From contig NZ_LKDW01000038.1 in the NCBI RefSeq assembly GCF_001401805.1, positions 1 to 38,158 on the forward strand: 38,158 nt of DNA, read 5' to 3'. Numbering within the stretch: the stretch's first letter is position 1; each line of letters opens with the position of its first letter. The notes beneath the pieces were generated by a model. It saw nothing but the letters and a program-made list of their open reading frames with translations, did not search any database and was not told the DNA's origin. Of this stretch, positions 23,719 to 32,364 are shown piece by piece. The position numbers were made by a program, and so were the translations under genes. The stretch comes from Pseudoalteromonas sp. P1-25 (lineage in GTDB: Bacteria > Pseudomonadota > Gammaproteobacteria > Enterobacterales > Alteromonadaceae).

Positions 23719-24606
23719 TTATCGACCGTTATTTTGCTTACAGGTATTTAAAAAATGGCGATAAACGGGGTTGTCTTTCATGTCTTTTTTCATTGCTAGG
23801 TACATAGGGCGGGTTAGGCCTAGTGCTCCAAGCGGGATTGATTTAATTAAACCTTGGCTTTCGTAAGGAGTTACCAACCAATCAGGCAACGCTGCTACAC
23901 CCATTCCTGCACTCACAAGCTGAAAAATTAATAAGCCTTGGTCTACATTTTTTAAGGTACCGTCAAAGCGGGCATTTTGAATAAAGTGTTTAAATATATC
24001 TTGTCGCTCGCGCGGAATAGGGTACGAAATGATGGTTTCGTTTTTTAAATCAAGCGCCGTTACATATGCTTTTTTAGCTAGGTCGTGATCAGGGGCGACA
24101 ATAAGCTTTAATTTAAAATCAAATAAGTGAGCGTATTCAAGCTTATCAGGCTCGCGTATATCTGAAGTTAATACTAAGTCGAGCTCATCATTGAGTAAAT
24201 CTGGTATAGCGTCGTAGCTAAAGCCGCGTTCGTAGTCAATTTTGATGTCTGGCCAAAAATTATTAAATTCTTTAATTGTTGGAAGCAGCCAATGAAAACA
24301 CGCATGGCATTCAACACTTAAGCGTAGTTGAGAAATTGGTTGATTCAGGCTTTCTTTTAAGCGGCACTTCGTGGCTTCTACTTTTGGCAAAACGTCGTTA
24401 GCAAGTTCAAGTAAAAGCATTCCTTGAGGTGTAAAGCGCACAGGCTGCGTTTTTCTTTCAAATAATTGGCAGTCTAATTTGTTTTCTAAGTCTTTAATTT
24501 GATGAGATAAAGCTGATTGCGTTAAAAATAATTCGCGGGCTGTATTAACTAACGATCCGGTGTCTTTTAATGTCGCAATAGTTTTAAGGTGTTTTATATC
24601 AATCAT
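23719..24606 (-). CDS. metR: LysR-type methionine regulator MetR
   Basis: 295 aa. The N-terminal helix-turn-helix reads MIDIKHLKTIATLKDTGSLVNTARELFLTQ and SALSHQIKDLE; E. coli MetR begins with a very similar run. Further agreement: VECHACFHWLLP (E. coli IECHSCIQWLTP), ELDLVLTSDI, LIVAPDHDLAKK, and GMGVAALPDWLV. It is about 20 residues shorter than E. coli MetR at the C-terminus. MetR activates methionine-synthesis genes such as metE and metH with homocysteine as co-effector. Three tandem MetJ-like boxes 66-89 bases upstream suggest repression by MetJ with S-adenosylmethionine. metE, its usual divergent neighbour, is absent here. Confidence 0.95.
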   Translation of the reverse strand: MIDIKHLKTIATLKDTGSLVNTARELFLTQSALSHQIKDLENKLDCQLFERKTQPVRFTPQGMLLLELANDVLPKVEATKCRLKESLNQPISQLRLSVECHACFHWLLPTIKEFNNFWPDIKIDYERGFSYDAIPDLLNDELDLVLTSDIREPDKLEYAHLFDFKLKLIVAPDHDLAKKAYVTALDLKNETIISYPIPRERQDIFKHFIQNARFDGTLKNVDQGLLIFQLVSAGMGVAALPDWLVTPYESQGLIKSIPLGALGLTRPMYLAMKKDMKDNPVYRHFLNTCKQNNGR

Positions 24607-24671
24607 CTTTAATAATTCTCAAGGGAAAAGTGAGTTTGGCTCAGATTGACTACATACTACGCCTTTACAAA

Positions 24672-24695
24672 AAACGTTTCAACGTCTAGATGGCT
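24672..24695 (-). promoter_or_regulatory. Three tandem MetJ-like boxes
   Basis: Three adjacent octamers, AAACGTTT, CAACGTCT and AGATGGCT, each match the met box AGACGTCT at 6 of 8 positions. MetJ binds tandem octamers cooperatively, and two or more imperfect boxes are usual. Position just upstream of metR agrees. Confidence 0.6.
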
Positions 24696-24881
24696 AAAAT
24701 AATCCATTAATTACTAAAGTACACCCTTAAAGTTAAATTAATTAATGTGAGCACTTTACTTGCTACTGGTTTGATGAGTTTGCCATGAGTTTAGCTCAAG
24801 TTGTTTTGTAGGTTATGTAGCTGCGGTGTAAAGCAGCGTTATGGACAGGGGTATTTAATAAATGGCACAGGTTTTTAAGCG

Positions 24882-24927
24882 GGATAAGTAATTATAAAAA
24901 CTAAGTAGGATAAGTAATTATAAAAAC
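24882..24927. repeat. 26-bp tandem repeat, 1.8 copies
   Basis: GGATAAGTAATTATAAAAAC at 24882-24901 recurs exactly at 24908-24927, separated by TAAGTA, giving a 26-bp period. Confidence 0.85.
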
Positions 24928-25085
24928 GCGCAAAACAAGTATGTGTTTAATGGGCTAAAGCTTAAACAGTAATAATATGTTTTTATTGCTTTAAAACTGA
25001 GCGCTTAAATAAACGAATGGGTATTACGGGGCTTACTTTTTACACCTTTTTGGTTTTGAAAATGTAAGCCTTTGGATAACAGCTA

Positions 25086-27455
25086 CTACAGGGGTTTATT
25101 GATAAGTTGAATAGCGCGTTGTGCTGTAACCGGTTTTGACTTTAAAAAGCCTTGACCGTAATTACATTGAGTGCCTTGTAAAATAGTGAGTTGCTCTTGG
25201 GTTTCGATTCCCTCGGCCACTACTTCAAAATTTAATGATTGCGCTAGTGAGAGAATGGCCTCGACTAACGGGTTATTGGTTTTATTGAGGTGATCGATAA
25301 AGCTTTTATCTATTTTTAAAATATGGATAGGTAATTGGTGTAAGTAACCAAGCGCTGAGTAACCGGTGCCAAAATCATCCAAGCATAATTTCACTTTAAG
25401 TGGGGCAAGCCCTTCTATTATTTGTGTTGCTAAATCAAGGTTAGCAATAAGCCCTGATTCAGTGATTTCTAAACATAACGATCCTAAAGGCAGTTGGTAT
25501 TTATTATACAATGCGTGAACTTGGGCAACAAAGTCGAGGCTAGCAAAGTGACGCGATGACACATTGACCGTTACTTTTAAAAAGCGATGGCCTAATGTGT
25601 GCCAGTGCGCAATGTGTTGTGCAGCGAGGTCAAGTAAGTGCAAATCGAGGTTAATAATTTGTCCGGTGGTTTCGGCTATCGGAATAAACTCATTGGGTGG
25701 CACAAACCCTTTTTTAGGATGGTGCCATCTCACTAATGCCTCAAAGCCGACAACTTCGCTTGTCGCTATAGCAAAAATAGGTTGAAAATAAAGCTCAAAT
25801 TCGTTGTGTTCAATGCCATGTTGTAAGTCGTTTTCTATATCGGCATGTGTTTTGAGCTTTTTACGCATGGTGTTATTAAAAAACTTAACCTGACCACGCC
25901 CGCTTGATTTAGCTTCGTACATAGCGGCATCGGCTTGCTGTAATAGCAAATAGGCTTTATCGTCGCTGCTTTCACTAAAGGCTATGCCAATGCTGGTTGA
26001 TGCTTGTAATAAGTGACTATCAACATTTAGTGGCTTAGCAAGCGCTGTATTTATTCGTTTTAGTGCTTCGCTAACCTGGTTTCGGTGGGTGATATTTTCC
26101 ATAAAAATGGCAAATTCGTCGCCACCGAGTCGTGCAAATGTATCGGTGTTTCTGACGGTGCCTTTTATGAGCTCACAAATTTTAATTAAAAAATGATCGC
26201 CAACCTCATGACCAAGCGAATCATTTATACTTTTAAATCGATCAAAATCTAAATAAAGCAAGGCATGGCTCGTGCCTTTTTTAACACGTGATAAACGCAA
26301 AATAGCATGTTTAATACGCTCAATAAGTAACGAGCGATTAGCAAGCCCTGTTAACTCATCGTGCAATGCTTTGTGTTCAAGCTCTTGCCTTGCAAGCTGC
26401 CTATCTATGGCCATACTAATTTGCCTACTTACGTAGGTTAAAAGCGCACTGTCGTGCTCGCTATAGTGCAACTTTTTATCGTAACTTTGAACAACGATTA
26501 CACCGCTTATCCTATCATTCGCTTTAAAAGGTACACCTAGCCAAGATTCCGAAAGACGACCTACAAGTTTAAAGTCGCCATTGTCTATATGTTGCTGATA
26601 ATCGTTTTGGTTTAATAGCAGTGCACTGTCTGATTTTAATAAATAATACGAAGCTGTATCTTTTAATTGTTCTTTTGATATTTTTTTATGTGCATGCGTT
26701 TGTATGCCTTCTTCAACAATGTAAACCAAATCGAGTATGTCTATTTGCTTATCGTAAAGAGCAATAAAAAAGTTATCAGCAGGCAGTAAGCTATTTATTA
26801 TGTTGTGGAGTGATTCAAAAAAGGTATCTAGGTTACTGGCTTTATACGTTAAATTAGCTATTTGCAGTAAACTGTTTTCAAGCTTTTGGGCGTCGTTTAA
26901 CTGATTTACTGTGTGCTTTAAGCTATTAACTGTGTTTACTTGATTTAGTTTTGCACTGAGCAAATGCGCAACCGTGGTTAAAATTTCCAAGTGGGCGTTT
27001 GTGAAATAGTTTTTTATTGGGTGTTCACAATCAATCACCCCTAAAACTTGATCTTTGTATATAAGTGGCACGCACAGCTCCGACTGGGCAGGGCGCTCAT
27101 CAGCAATGTAGCGGGGGTCTTGCGTTACGTCACCAATAATAATAGCGGTGCCCGTACGGGCTACATAACCGGTTATACCTTCGTTAAAGCCTATTATTTT
27201 GCGCTCCGCTTGGTACTTGTCTCGCGAATGAGTTATCCCCATAGAGGCAACTTGATTGAGCAGTAGGCGCGTTTCATCAGCCAGGTAAATCACGCAATCA
27301 ACAAACCCGAGGCGGTTAACTACTTGAGTGGTTACATACTCAAATAATTCTTCTAAGGTATCGAGCTGTAACAAGCTAGAAGAGAACTGATTGATTATGC
27401 TTAGCTGCTCGGTTTTAATTTCGAGCGCTTTATAAGTATCGAGGTGATTCGACAT
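25086..27455 (-). CDS. GAF-GAF-GGDEF-EAL cyclic di-GMP protein
   Basis: 789 aa, cytoplasmic, no membrane helix. First GAF domain about 28-170 (GITGYVARTGTAIIIGDVTQ), second about 195-350 (SWLGVPFKANDRISGVIVVQ). GGDEF about 360-530 with intact GGDEF at 444-448 and an intact inhibitory I-site RNTD at 435-438. EAL from about 540 with EAL at 572-574, NVSSRHF, TESGLI, DDFGTGYS at 693-700, KIDKSFI at 714-720 and VVAEGIET at 745-752. All catalytic motifs of both domains look intact, so it could make and break cyclic di-GMP, with the GAF domains deciding the balance. GAF ligands are unknown. No Shine-Dalgarno is obvious. Confidence 0.95.
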   Translation of the reverse strand: MSNHLDTYKALEIKTEQLSIINQFSSSLLQLDTLEELFEYVTTQVVNRLGFVDCVIYLADETRLLLNQVASMGITHSRDKYQAERKIIGFNEGITGYVARTGTAIIIGDVTQDPRYIADERPAQSELCVPLIYKDQVLGVIDCEHPIKNYFTNAHLEILTTVAHLLSAKLNQVNTVNSLKHTVNQLNDAQKLENSLLQIANLTYKASNLDTFFESLHNIINSLLPADNFFIALYDKQIDILDLVYIVEEGIQTHAHKKISKEQLKDTASYYLLKSDSALLLNQNDYQQHIDNGDFKLVGRLSESWLGVPFKANDRISGVIVVQSYDKKLHYSEHDSALLTYVSRQISMAIDRQLARQELEHKALHDELTGLANRSLLIERIKHAILRLSRVKKGTSHALLYLDFDRFKSINDSLGHEVGDHFLIKICELIKGTVRNTDTFARLGGDEFAIFMENITHRNQVSEALKRINTALAKPLNVDSHLLQASTSIGIAFSESSDDKAYLLLQQADAAMYEAKSSGRGQVKFFNNTMRKKLKTHADIENDLQHGIEHNEFELYFQPIFAIATSEVVGFEALVRWHHPKKGFVPPNEFIPIAETTGQIINLDLHLLDLAAQHIAHWHTLGHRFLKVTVNVSSRHFASLDFVAQVHALYNKYQLPLGSLCLEITESGLIANLDLATQIIEGLAPLKVKLCLDDFGTGYSALGYLHQLPIHILKIDKSFIDHLNKTNNPLVEAILSLAQSLNFEVVAEGIETQEQLTILQGTQCNYGQGFLKSKPVTAQRAIQLINKPL

Positions 27456-27668
27456 AAGGTAGTTTTATTCTTTTTATTTGTATTAGCAGTGATAAGTTAA
27501 CCCAAATTTAAGGCAGGTTCAAAATAAAACGCTTAAATGGCGGTATTCGTCGTTAAACTTAAACCCAATCGTATTTTGCAGCCTCATAGAAGGGAATAAA
27601 TTAGATAACACTTTACTAGATCTTCTCATATGCCTATGATCGGATAAATTCAGCCGTGGAAAAAAGTA

Positions 27669-28718
27669 ATGAGCATTAATAGTAATTTAAAAAACACATT
27701 AACCATAACTCGTCCTGATGATTGGCATATCCATTTACGCGATGGTGAGCAACTTAAAGATACAGTACGCGATATTAGCCGCTACATGGGCCGCGCCATC
27801 ATAATGCCAAACCTAGTACCGCCAGCAACCAGCACAGATTTAGCGCTAGCATATCGAGAGCGAATTATGGCAGCGGGGCCACAAGGCAACTTTGAACCGC
27901 TAATGGTACTTTACCTAACTGATAAAACCACACCTGAAGAAATCAAAAAAGCCAAAGCAACCGGTAAAATTGTTGCTGCAAAGCTTTACCCTGCTGGGGC
28001 AACCACTAACTCAGACTCAGGGGTTACCTCAGTAAAGAATATTTATCCTGTATTAGAAGCGATGCAAGAAGTGGGCATGCTATTATTAGTGCATGGCGAG
28101 GTGACTGATTCATCAATAGATATTTTTGACCGTGAAAAAGTATTTTTAGAGACAATTTTAGGCGATGTTGTAGCAGACTTTCCAAATCTAAAAATAGTGC
28201 TAGAGCACATTACAACAAAAGATGCTGTTGATTTTGTAACAGCCGCTCCACAAAATGTAGCCGCAACGATTACCGCACATCACTTATTGTATAACCGTAA
28301 CCATATGTTAGCAGGTGGCATACGCCCACATTATTACTGTTTGCCTATCCTAAAACGTAATATTCATCAACAAGCTTTAATGGCTGCTGCGGTAAGTGGT
28401 AATAAAAAGTTCTTCTTAGGCACTGACTCAGCACCGCACTATAAAGATAAAAAAGAAGCTGCTTGTGGTTGTGCTGGCGCCTATACAGCCCATGCTGCTA
28501 TTGAGCTTTACGCAGAGGCTTTTGAAGAAGCAGGGGCGCTGGATAAACTGGAAGGATTTGCAAGTCATTTTGGCCCTGACTTTTACGGCCTTGCTCGTAA
28601 CACCGATACTATTACCTTAGAGAAAAGCCCTTGGCAAGTACCTGCTAGCTATACTCTTGGTGACTCGAAAGTTGTGCCTATTAAGGCAGAAGCTACAATT
28701 GACTGGCAGGTTAAATAA
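27669..28718 (+). CDS. pyrC: Dihydroorotase
   Basis: 349 aa, type II (PyrC) length. It cyclises carbamoyl-aspartate to dihydroorotate in pyrimidine synthesis. Metal ligands: His20 and His22 in DDWHIHLRDG, the carboxylated Lys105 in AAKLYPAGATTNSDSG, LVHGEV, LEHITT and LGTDSAPH (the aspartate). The C-terminal catalytic segments AACGCAGAYTA and LARNTDTI are conserved. GGAAAAAAG before ATG 27669 is a moderate ribosome site. A strong terminator follows at 28743. In enterobacteria pyrC is controlled by start-site switching; nothing comparable can be confirmed here. Confidence 0.97.
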   Translation: MSINSNLKNTLTITRPDDWHIHLRDGEQLKDTVRDISRYMGRAIIMPNLVPPATSTDLALAYRERIMAAGPQGNFEPLMVLYLTDKTTPEEIKKAKATGKIVAAKLYPAGATTNSDSGVTSVKNIYPVLEAMQEVGMLLLVHGEVTDSSIDIFDREKVFLETILGDVVADFPNLKIVLEHITTKDAVDFVTAAPQNVAATITAHHLLYNRNHMLAGGIRPHYYCLPILKRNIHQQALMAAAVSGNKKFFLGTDSAPHYKDKKEAACGCAGAYTAHAAIELYAEAFEEAGALDKLEGFASHFGPDFYGLARNTDTITLEKSPWQVPASYTLGDSKVVPIKAEATIDWQVK

Positions 28719-28742
28719 AGTACATTAAATGTATATTATAAT

Positions 28743-28776
28743 AAGGCCGTATAGCTTGCTGTACGGCCTTTTTTTG
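28743..28776 (+). terminator. Intrinsic terminator after pyrC
   Basis: AAGGCCGTA (28743-28751) pairs with TACGGCCTT (28762-28770), with a T-G pair and AGC/GCT inside, followed by a run of Ts. Confidence 0.93.
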
Positions 28777-28996
28777 CTTGTAATTTAGCCTTTGCACTCT
28801 TCTTAACGCTACTTGCAACTCTCTTTATTTGCAAAGCTGACTACCCAAACACGATTTGTTACAATTACAAGTTAAAAATTTACTGTTTATTAAGCAATTT
28901 AAGCTTTAAAAATAACCACTTATGTTTATCTCTTTAATTATCTTTGTTCTTAGCAAATAAATCTCAATTAATAGAGCCAAAAAAATATTAATGTGT

Positions 28997-29181
28997 TAAC
29001 CTTAACTTGCTTTGAGTTTTTGCGTATTGAATTTACGGATATTGTGCTGCGTTTAAGGTTACCGGTTAGGTTAAAACTTGTTCCTGTACTATACCTCCAG
29101 AATTTTGGGCACTGACTCAGGGAGGATATAGCCATAATAATATGGCTGAATTTTAATTATTGACTTACAGGAAAATTTAGT
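28997..29181 (+). promoter_or_regulatory. Upstream region and structured leader of the cold-shock gene
   Basis: Within about 400 gene-free bases after the pyrC terminator this part is structured. TAACCTTAA (28997-29005) and TTAAGGTTA (29053-29061) are perfect inverted repeats. GGTTA recurs at 29057, 29064 and 29069. CCTCC (29094) faces GGGAGG (29120). AGCCATA (29130-29136) pairs with TATGGCT (29141-29147) around ATAA. A four-codon open frame ATG GCT GAA TTT TAA starts at 29142. AGGA at 29169 is the ribosome site. Long foldable leaders are usual for cspA-type genes; which parts are transcribed is not known. Confidence 0.5.
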
Positions 29182-29385
29182 ATGTCGGTTACTGGTAAAG
29201 TAAAATTTTTCAACGAAGCTAAAGGCTTTGGTTTCATTGAACAAGAAAATGGTCCTGACGTGTTTGTACATTTCAGCGCAATCACTGGTTCTGGTTTTCG
29301 CACTCTTAGCGAAGGTCAAGCAGTGACTTTCAGCATCAAACAAGGTCAAAAAGGCCCTGAAGCTGAGAACGTAGAAGTAGCATAA
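29182..29385 (+). CDS. CspA-family cold-shock protein
   Basis: 67 aa, a complete single cold-shock (OB-fold) domain. RNP1 reads KGFGFIE (residues 14-20) and RNP2 reads VFVHFS (27-32). The N-terminus is TGKVKFFNEAKGFGFI, and the C-terminus VTFSIKQGQKGPEAENV is typical. These proteins bind single-stranded RNA and DNA and melt RNA structure. Cold induction is suggested by the long structured upstream region but not shown. AGGA lies nine bases before the ATG. Several csp paralogues usually exist in one genome, so no letter is assigned. Confidence 0.96.
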   Translation: MSVTGKVKFFNEAKGFGFIEQENGPDVFVHFSAITGSGFRTLSEGQAVTFSIKQGQKGPEAENVEVA

Positions 29386-29412
29386 TTTAATTATGTGAAC
29401 CTTAGTTCATCT

Positions 29413-29438
29413 TGGTGAAGCAGTTTTCTGTTTCACCA
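29413..29438 (+). terminator. Hairpin after the cold-shock gene
   Basis: TGGTGAA-G-CAG, loop TTTT, CTG-T-TTCACCA: an 11-bp stem with one G-U pair, 27 bases after the stop. The following sequence TAATTCTTAAA is a weak T-tract, so it may be a terminator or a 3' stabiliser. A short TGAAC/GTTCA hairpin precedes it. Confidence 0.55.
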
Positions 29439-30094
29439 TAATTCTTAAAAATTCCCCTTCTTAGTTTTCGTTCTCGCTCTACAGTAAAGCATTTAGTTTT
29501 GCAGTTTACCTCTCTTAATAGTTTCTACATTAAACATGCTTAGTTTTTCCTAATTAATAGCTAACTCTTCTTTGAACAACGGCGCTGTTTAATACATTAG
29601 CGAGTTGCAGCCAACGCACTCTCATCAAAATTAAACAATACACACTATGTCTCAACAAACTGTAAAATAACGGCCGTTGTAGGGGCTTTAATAGCGTTTT
29701 ACTTTGGATAAGAATAATTAAAGCTTATTAACTTATTTGCAGTAATATTTATACATCCGCCACAAGGGCTTTTAAATAGCCTTATTTTTATACGATAAAG
29801 CGTAGGATTTACAAGATAAGCTGTATTTTTAGCCTAATTTAATTAAATTTAGTTCATTAATTTGTCACATATTTATTATTTTTGTTTTTTTTTAAGGTGT
29901 AATTCAGTTTTGTTGAGATGTTGCATTTTTGTTTCACGTAAGTGTCTAATTTTTAACTAGTGTTTAATTTTAAAGGGGCTATATAATACCAAGGCGGCTT
30001 GGTGGTGGTTACATTTATGTTAACGGTATTTTTTATGGTACTTTAGTTTTAGCTTTTTCACGGTATTTATTTACTTAGAATAGCTAACATCAAG

Positions 30095-30123
30095 TTGACA
30101 GGGCGTATTGCATTTAGCATTAT
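30095..30123 (+). promoter_or_regulatory. Sigma-70 promoter of the TonB2 operon
   Basis: Perfect -35 TTGACA (30095-30100), 17-bp spacer, -10 CATTAT (30118-30123; 4 of 6). Transcription would begin near 30130, about 90 bases before the first ATG. Confidence 0.65.
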
Positions 30124-30131
30124 TGGAGGGT

Positions 30132-30153
30132 TGATATCTATTAAAAGATATCA
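30132..30153. promoter_or_regulatory. Inverted repeat at the predicted transcription start
   Basis: TGATATCT, spacer ATTAAA, AGATATCA: a perfect 8-bp inverted repeat at about +2 to +24 of the operon promoter. It could be a repressor operator or a 5'-end hairpin of the mRNA. Confidence 0.5.
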
Positions 30154-30221
30154 GGGTTGTCATCCTTAATCAGGTTGATAATTAAATTATAAAAGTAACA
30201 TTACTTAATTGGTTGGGAACT

Positions 30222-30992
30222 ATGTCTGTTAAAATCAGAAAGAGTCTTGTAGCATCTGCGTTGGTTGGCGCTTTTGCATTTGCAAGCAGCAATGTGATTG
30301 CAGATCCTTTGAATGACGTGCAAAAAGCAGGTCAGCAAATTCAAAAGGCTGCTGTTAAGTCTCAAACTAAAATTGACAACGTATACGGTCAAACTCAAGA
30401 GCTAATCGCTGAGTACCGTAGTATTGTTGATGAGACTGAACTTATGAAAGTGTACAACGATCACGTAGCACGTTTGGTCGCTGACCAAAATGCATCAATC
30501 GAATCGTTTGACCGTCAAATCGCTACTATCGATAACACTAAACAAAACGTTGTGCCTTTGATGTATCGCATGATCGATACGCTTGAGCAATTCATCAAAG
30601 CGGACGTTCCGTTCAATCTTGATTCTCGTCTTGCTCGTGTAGAAAGACTTCGTGAAATCATGGCTTCTGCGTCTGTAACGACGTCTGAGAAATTCCGCCA
30701 AGTTCTTGAAGCATACACAGTTGAAACTGCTTACAGCTCAGCTGTAACTGCTTCTCAAGGTACTTTAGAAGTTGATGGTAAAAACATTAACGTTGATATC
30801 GGTCGTTTAGGTCGTATCACTTACGTAGCACAATCTTTTGACTTAAAACACGCTTGGGTGTGGGACAACAACACTAAAGAGTGGAAAGAATTAGGTGAAG
30901 AATACCTAAAACCAGTTAAAGAAGTGATTCGTATGGCGCGTAAGCAAGCGACACTAGAACTTGTTAAACTACCAATCTTTGGCGCGGAGTAA
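30222..30992 (+). CDS. DUF3450 periplasmic protein of the TonB2 cluster
   Basis: 256 aa from ATG 30222 (GGGA just upstream; an in-frame TTG at 30213 is less likely). A signal peptide (about 1-28, SVKIRKSLVASALVGAFAFASSNVIA) leads to a mostly helical periplasmic domain. It has a coiled-coil N-terminal half (VQKAGQQIQKAAVKSQTKI; VADQNASIESFDRQIATI), then RMIDTLEQFIKADVPFNLDSRLARVERLREIM and a beta-rich end with GRLGRITYVAQSFDLKHAWVWDN. DUF3450 genes regularly precede ttpC-exbB-exbD-tonB clusters in Vibrio and Alteromonadales. The role is unknown; association with the TonB2 complex is inferred from position. Seven bases separate it from ttpC. Confidence 0.93.
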   Translation: MSVKIRKSLVASALVGAFAFASSNVIADPLNDVQKAGQQIQKAAVKSQTKIDNVYGQTQELIAEYRSIVDETELMKVYNDHVARLVADQNASIESFDRQIATIDNTKQNVVPLMYRMIDTLEQFIKADVPFNLDSRLARVERLREIMASASVTTSEKFRQVLEAYTVETAYSSAVTASQGTLEVDGKNINVDIGRLGRITYVAQSFDLKHAWVWDNNTKEWKELGEEYLKPVKEVIRMARKQATLELVKLPIFGAE

Positions 30993-30999
30993 TCGAATA

Positions 31000-32364
31000 A
31001 TGAAGAAACTATTTAAAGGTTTTGCTGTTGCAGCAGTACTATCTGTTTCTGCAGGTACCGCGCTTAATGCACATGCAAATACTGATGCTTTAGATAAAAT
31101 TCTTGAGCAAGTAAAGCAAGAACGTATCTCTGAAGGTAAAATCAATAAGCAACGTGAGCAAGAGTTCTTATCAGAACGTGCTGACAAGCAAGCATTACTT
31201 AACAAAGCGAAAAGCCAATTAGCGTCTGAAAAAGCACGCGGTGACAGCTTAGCTAAGCAATATGCACAAAACGAAAATACATTAGCTGAAAAAGAGCAAG
31301 CGCTTCAAAACGCACAAGGTACTCTTGGTGAAATGTTTGGTGTTGTACGTCGTGCAGCGCAAGACGCTATCGGTTCTATCGAAGCTTCATTAGTAAGTGC
31401 TGAAAAGCCAGGCCGTGCAGAAGTACTTCGTTCATTAGCAGCTGCTAAAGAACTTCCAACAGTTCGTGAACTTGAAGAACTTTGGATTGCACTTCAAACA
31501 GAAATGACTGAGTCAGCAAAAGTTTCTACTTTTGAAACTGAAGTGTCAGGTCTTGACGGTAACTCTACAGTTAAGCAAGTAACACGTATTGGTAACTTTA
31601 ACTTAGTTACTGACGAAGGTTACTTAATCTACTCGCCAGAGACAAAATCTATTCAGCCTTTAGGGAAACAACCTGATAGCTACATTTTAGATGGTATCTC
31701 TGCTCTTGAAGGTACTTCTTCTGATAATTACGCTGGCGTATACATTGACCCGACTCGTGGTGCAATCTTACGTATCAACACGCAGAAGAAAACGCTTATG
31801 GAATACTACGAGCAAGGTGCTGAAGTTGGTTACATCATTACAGTTTTATTAGCTGTTGGTCTACTAATCTTCTTAGTACGTTTCGTTGACTTAGCGCTTA
31901 CTACTTCTAAGATCAAGTCTCAGCTTAAAAACTTGTCTACACCGAATACAAACAACCCACTGGGCCGTATTCTTAAAGTGTACCATGACAACAAGAGCCA
32001 AGACGTTGAAAACCTTGAGCTTAAACTTGATGAAGCTATCTTACGTGAAACGCCACGTGTTGAAGCTGGTATCAACATCATCAAGATTCTTGCTGCAATC
32101 GCACCGTTACTTGGTCTACTAGGTACAGTAATCGGTATGATCTTAACGTTCCAAACAATCACATTGTTCGGTACGGGCGATCCGAAGATCATGGCTGGTA
32201 ACATCTCTCTAGCTCTTGTAACTACAGCGCTAGGTCTAATTGCTGCACTACCACTTATCCTACTTCATTCAATTGTTGCAGGTCGTAGTAAGTCAGTATT
32301 ACATATCCTTGATGAGCAAAGCGCGGGTATCGTTGCTACTCACGCGGAGAAGGAGAAAGCCTAA
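31000..32364 (+). CDS. ttpC: TtpC-like MotA/TolQ/ExbB-family protein with periplasmic domain
   Basis: 454 aa from ATG 31000, ten bases after GGAG. Signal peptide MKKLFKGFAVAAVLSVSAG. A long coiled coil (about 35-105, EQVKQERISEGKINKQREQE and on) and a periplasmic globular domain follow to about 275. Three membrane helices follow: YIITVLLAVGLLIFLVRFV, then ILAAIAPLLGLLGTVIGMIL and ISLALVTTALGLIAALPLIL, the last two forming the MotA/TolQ/ExbB proton-channel domain. TtpC of Vibrio TonB2 systems has this architecture and is needed for TonB2-dependent iron-chelate uptake. The stop TAA overlaps the next start in TAATG, giving coupled translation. Confidence 0.94.
   Translation: MKKLFKGFAVAAVLSVSAGTALNAHANTDALDKILEQVKQERISEGKINKQREQEFLSERADKQALLNKAKSQLASEKARGDSLAKQYAQNENTLAEKEQALQNAQGTLGEMFGVVRRAAQDAIGSIEASLVSAEKPGRAEVLRSLAAAKELPTVRELEELWIALQTEMTESAKVSTFETEVSGLDGNSTVKQVTRIGNFNLVTDEGYLIYSPETKSIQPLGKQPDSYILDGISALEGTSSDNYAGVYIDPTRGAILRINTQKKTLMEYYEQGAEVGYIITVLLAVGLLIFLVRFVDLALTTSKIKSQLKNLSTPNTNNPLGRILKVYHDNKSQDVENLELKLDEAILRETPRVEAGINIIKILAAIAPLLGLLGTVIGMILTFQTITLFGTGDPKIMAGNISLALVTTALGLIAALPLILLHSIVAGRSKSVLHILDEQSAGIVATHAEKEKA

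Larger units (their letters stand above)
24607..25085. other. Non-coding region between metR and the GGDEF-EAL gene
   Basis: About 480 AT-rich bases with no convincing ORF. It holds the metR promoter region with MetJ-like boxes (24672-24695), a 26-bp tandem repeat (24882-24927), and an inverted repeat GGCTTAC/GTAAGCC (25030-25036, 25064-25070) just after the stop of the minus-strand GGDEF-EAL gene. That repeat lacks a T-run. Confidence 0.5.
29439..30221. other. Long non-coding region upstream of the TonB2 operon
   Basis: About 780 bases, strongly AT-rich, with no convincing ORF on either strand. It holds a TATAAT (29982-29987) directly before a hairpin ACCAAG-GCGG-CTTGGT (29988-30003), a good promoter (30095-30123), an inverted repeat at 30132-30153, and an AT palindrome ATAATTAAATTAT (30178-30190). 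Part of it could encode a small RNA, but I see no specific sign of one. Confidence 0.5.

Noticed and set aside
25030..25070. GGCTTAC/GTAAGCC inverted repeat as terminator of the GGDEF-EAL gene
   Set aside because: The loop is 27 bases and there is no T-run, so it is not a convincing intrinsic terminator.
30176..30190. Fur box before the TonB2 operon
   Set aside because: Only the left half TGATAAT fits; the right half diverges, so iron control by Fur is not supported by this site.
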